Shown piece by piece: positions 5,730 through 6,635 of a stretch of DNA of 6,635 bases; position 1 is the stretch's first letter, and each line of letters begins with the position of its first letter. The position numbers and the translations under genes are program-made. The notes under the pieces are model-generated. The model made no database searches. It had not been told where the DNA came from and saw nothing but the letters and a program-made list of their open reading frames with translations. The DNA is taken from positions 1 to 6,635 of the forward strand of contig CALMBS010000083.1 of the NCBI GenBank assembly GCA_937860285.1. Direction: 5' to 3'. This DNA comes from an uncultured Chloroflexota bacterium. Lineage in GTDB: Bacteria > Chloroflexota > Dehalococcoidia > UBA2247 > RBG-13-53-26.

Positions 5730-6635
5730 GTGAACCACCGGCGCTGGAGGGTCCTTCCCTCTCCTCCGCCCGGCTTTCTCCAGGGGATGGCCAACCCGCC
5801 CCTGGTCAACCAGATCCTCTTCAACCGCGGCATCATCGACCCGGCCGCCGCCGAGTCCTTCCTGGCCATAGGCCCGGACCTGGCACATGACCCCTCCCTC
5901 CTGGCTGACATGGACCTGGCCGTGGCCCGGATCGAGCGGGCCCTCGCTGCCGGGGAGATGATCGCGGTCTATGGCGACTTCGACGCAGATGGGATCTGCG
6001 GCACGGCGGTCCTGGTGGAGGGCCTGGCCCGCCTGGGCGGGAACATGGTCTCCTACTTCCCCCACCGGGTGCAGGAAGGGTACGGCCTCAACACCGACTC
6101 GCTGGACGGCCTGCAGGCGCAGGGGGTCTCCCTGGTCATCACCGTGGACTGCGGCATCAGCAACACCGGCGAGGTGGAGTACGCCCGCCGGCACGGGCTG
6201 GACGTTATCGTCACCGATCACCACAATGTCATGTCCAGCATGCCGCCGGCGCTGGCCGTGGTCAACGCCAAGCGGCCGGACTCCTCCTACCCCTTCTCAC
6301 AGCTGGCCGGCGTGGGGGTGGCCTACAAGCTCCTCCAGGCGGTGTGCCGGGCCCGGGGACACGAGCAGGGCCTGGAGGAGATGCTGGACCTGGTGGCCAT
6401 CGGCACCGTGGCCGACAAAGTGCCCCTTCTGGACGAGAACCGGTCCCTGGTGCACCGGGGACTGCAGGTGCTGCGGCGGACGCGGCGCCCCGGACTCCGG
6501 GCCATGATGGAAACGGCCCGTTTGGAGCCCGGCTACGTGGACACGGAGGCCATAGGGTGGACCATAGGCCCCCGGCTCAACGCCCCGGGGAGGCTGGACC
6601 ACGCCATCACCACCTATCGCCTGATCATGTCCGCC
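5730..6635 (+). CDS. recJ: Single-stranded-DNA-specific 5'-3' exonuclease RecJ, N-terminal part (3' end outside window)
   Basis: RecJ degrades single-stranded DNA 5' to 3' in RecF-pathway recombination, mismatch repair and base excision repair, using two metal ions, Mn or Mg. The window holds 302 codons of a protein that is usually about 550-580 residues, and the frame is still open at 6635. The DHH-family motifs appear in order: GDFDADG with Asp83, Asp85 and Asp87 (motif I), VDCG with Asp140 (motif II), TDHH with Asp163, His164 and His165 (motif III), and Asp220 in DLVAIGTVAD (motif IV). The RecJ signature GPRLNAPGRL follows at 280-289. The GTG at 5730 is chosen because it keeps the family's N-terminal RRWRVLP stretch. 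The next in-frame ATG (5787) would cut it off. It begins 14 bases after the fabF stop. The SD is weak (AGGA 5714-5717 or GGCAGG 5721-5726), so it is probably read from the same transcript. Confidence 0.93.
   Translation, partial: MNHRRWRVLPSPPPGFLQGMANPPLVNQILFNRGIIDPAAAESFLAIGPDLAHDPSLLADMDLAVARIERALAAGEMIAVYGDFDADGICGTAVLVEGLARLGGNMVSYFPHRVQEGYGLNTDSLDGLQAQGVSLVITVDCGISNTGEVEYARRHGLDVIVTDHHNVMSSMPPALAVVNAKRPDSSYPFSQLAGVGVAYKLLQAVCRARGHEQGLEEMLDLVAIGTVADKVPLLDENRSLVHRGLQVLRRTRRPGLRAMMETARLEPGYVDTEAIGWTIGPRLNAPGRLDHAITTYRLIMSA

Overview
The window is a stretch of G+C-rich bacterial chromosome with every gene on the + strand and no sign of mobile DNA, CRISPR repeats, tRNA or rRNA. Heavy use of AGG, ATA and GTG codons, a coenzyme B12-dependent ribonucleotide reductase directly behind nrdR, and a short-chain acyl CoA-transferase fit an anaerobic or facultative lineage such as Chloroflexota/Dehalococcoidia. 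That placement is an impression from gene content and protein style, not a phylogenetic result.

Layout. Bases 1-234 hold the 3' end of nrdR, the ATP-cone repressor of ribonucleotide reductase genes. Ten bases later nrdJ (245-2863) begins, with an AGGAGG ribosome binding site that overlaps the nrdR stop codon, so the repressor and its likely target are one transcription unit. A 282-base gap (2864-3145) follows and is the most interesting non-coding part. It contains a good sigma70-type promoter (2899-2927), about 90 bases of structured sequence, a textbook intrinsic terminator (3021-3061), and a second promoter with an extended -10 (3078-3106). The first promoter and the terminator would bound an RNA of about 128 nt that matches no class I could recognise by eye. 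The second promoter serves the next genes.

The second operon is a family I CoA-transferase of the acetyl-CoA hydrolase/4-hydroxybutyrate CoA-transferase type (3146-4477), a beta-ketoacyl-ACP synthase II (fabF, 4477-5715) whose ATG overlaps the CoA-transferase stop by one base, and, 14 bases further on, the start of recJ (5730 to beyond the window), the single-strand-specific 5'-3' DNA exonuclease.

How they work together. nrdR and nrdJ form a self-contained dNTP supply and control module. The CoA-transferase and FabF are translationally coupled, which suggests an acyl-CoA/acyl-ACP link, but no substrate can be read from the sequence. recJ is probably a passenger in that operon. Points worth following up are the candidate small RNA or attenuator, an apparently degenerate ATP-cone at the NrdJ N-terminus, and motif substitutions in the CoA-transferase. 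No clearly novel multi-gene system is visible.
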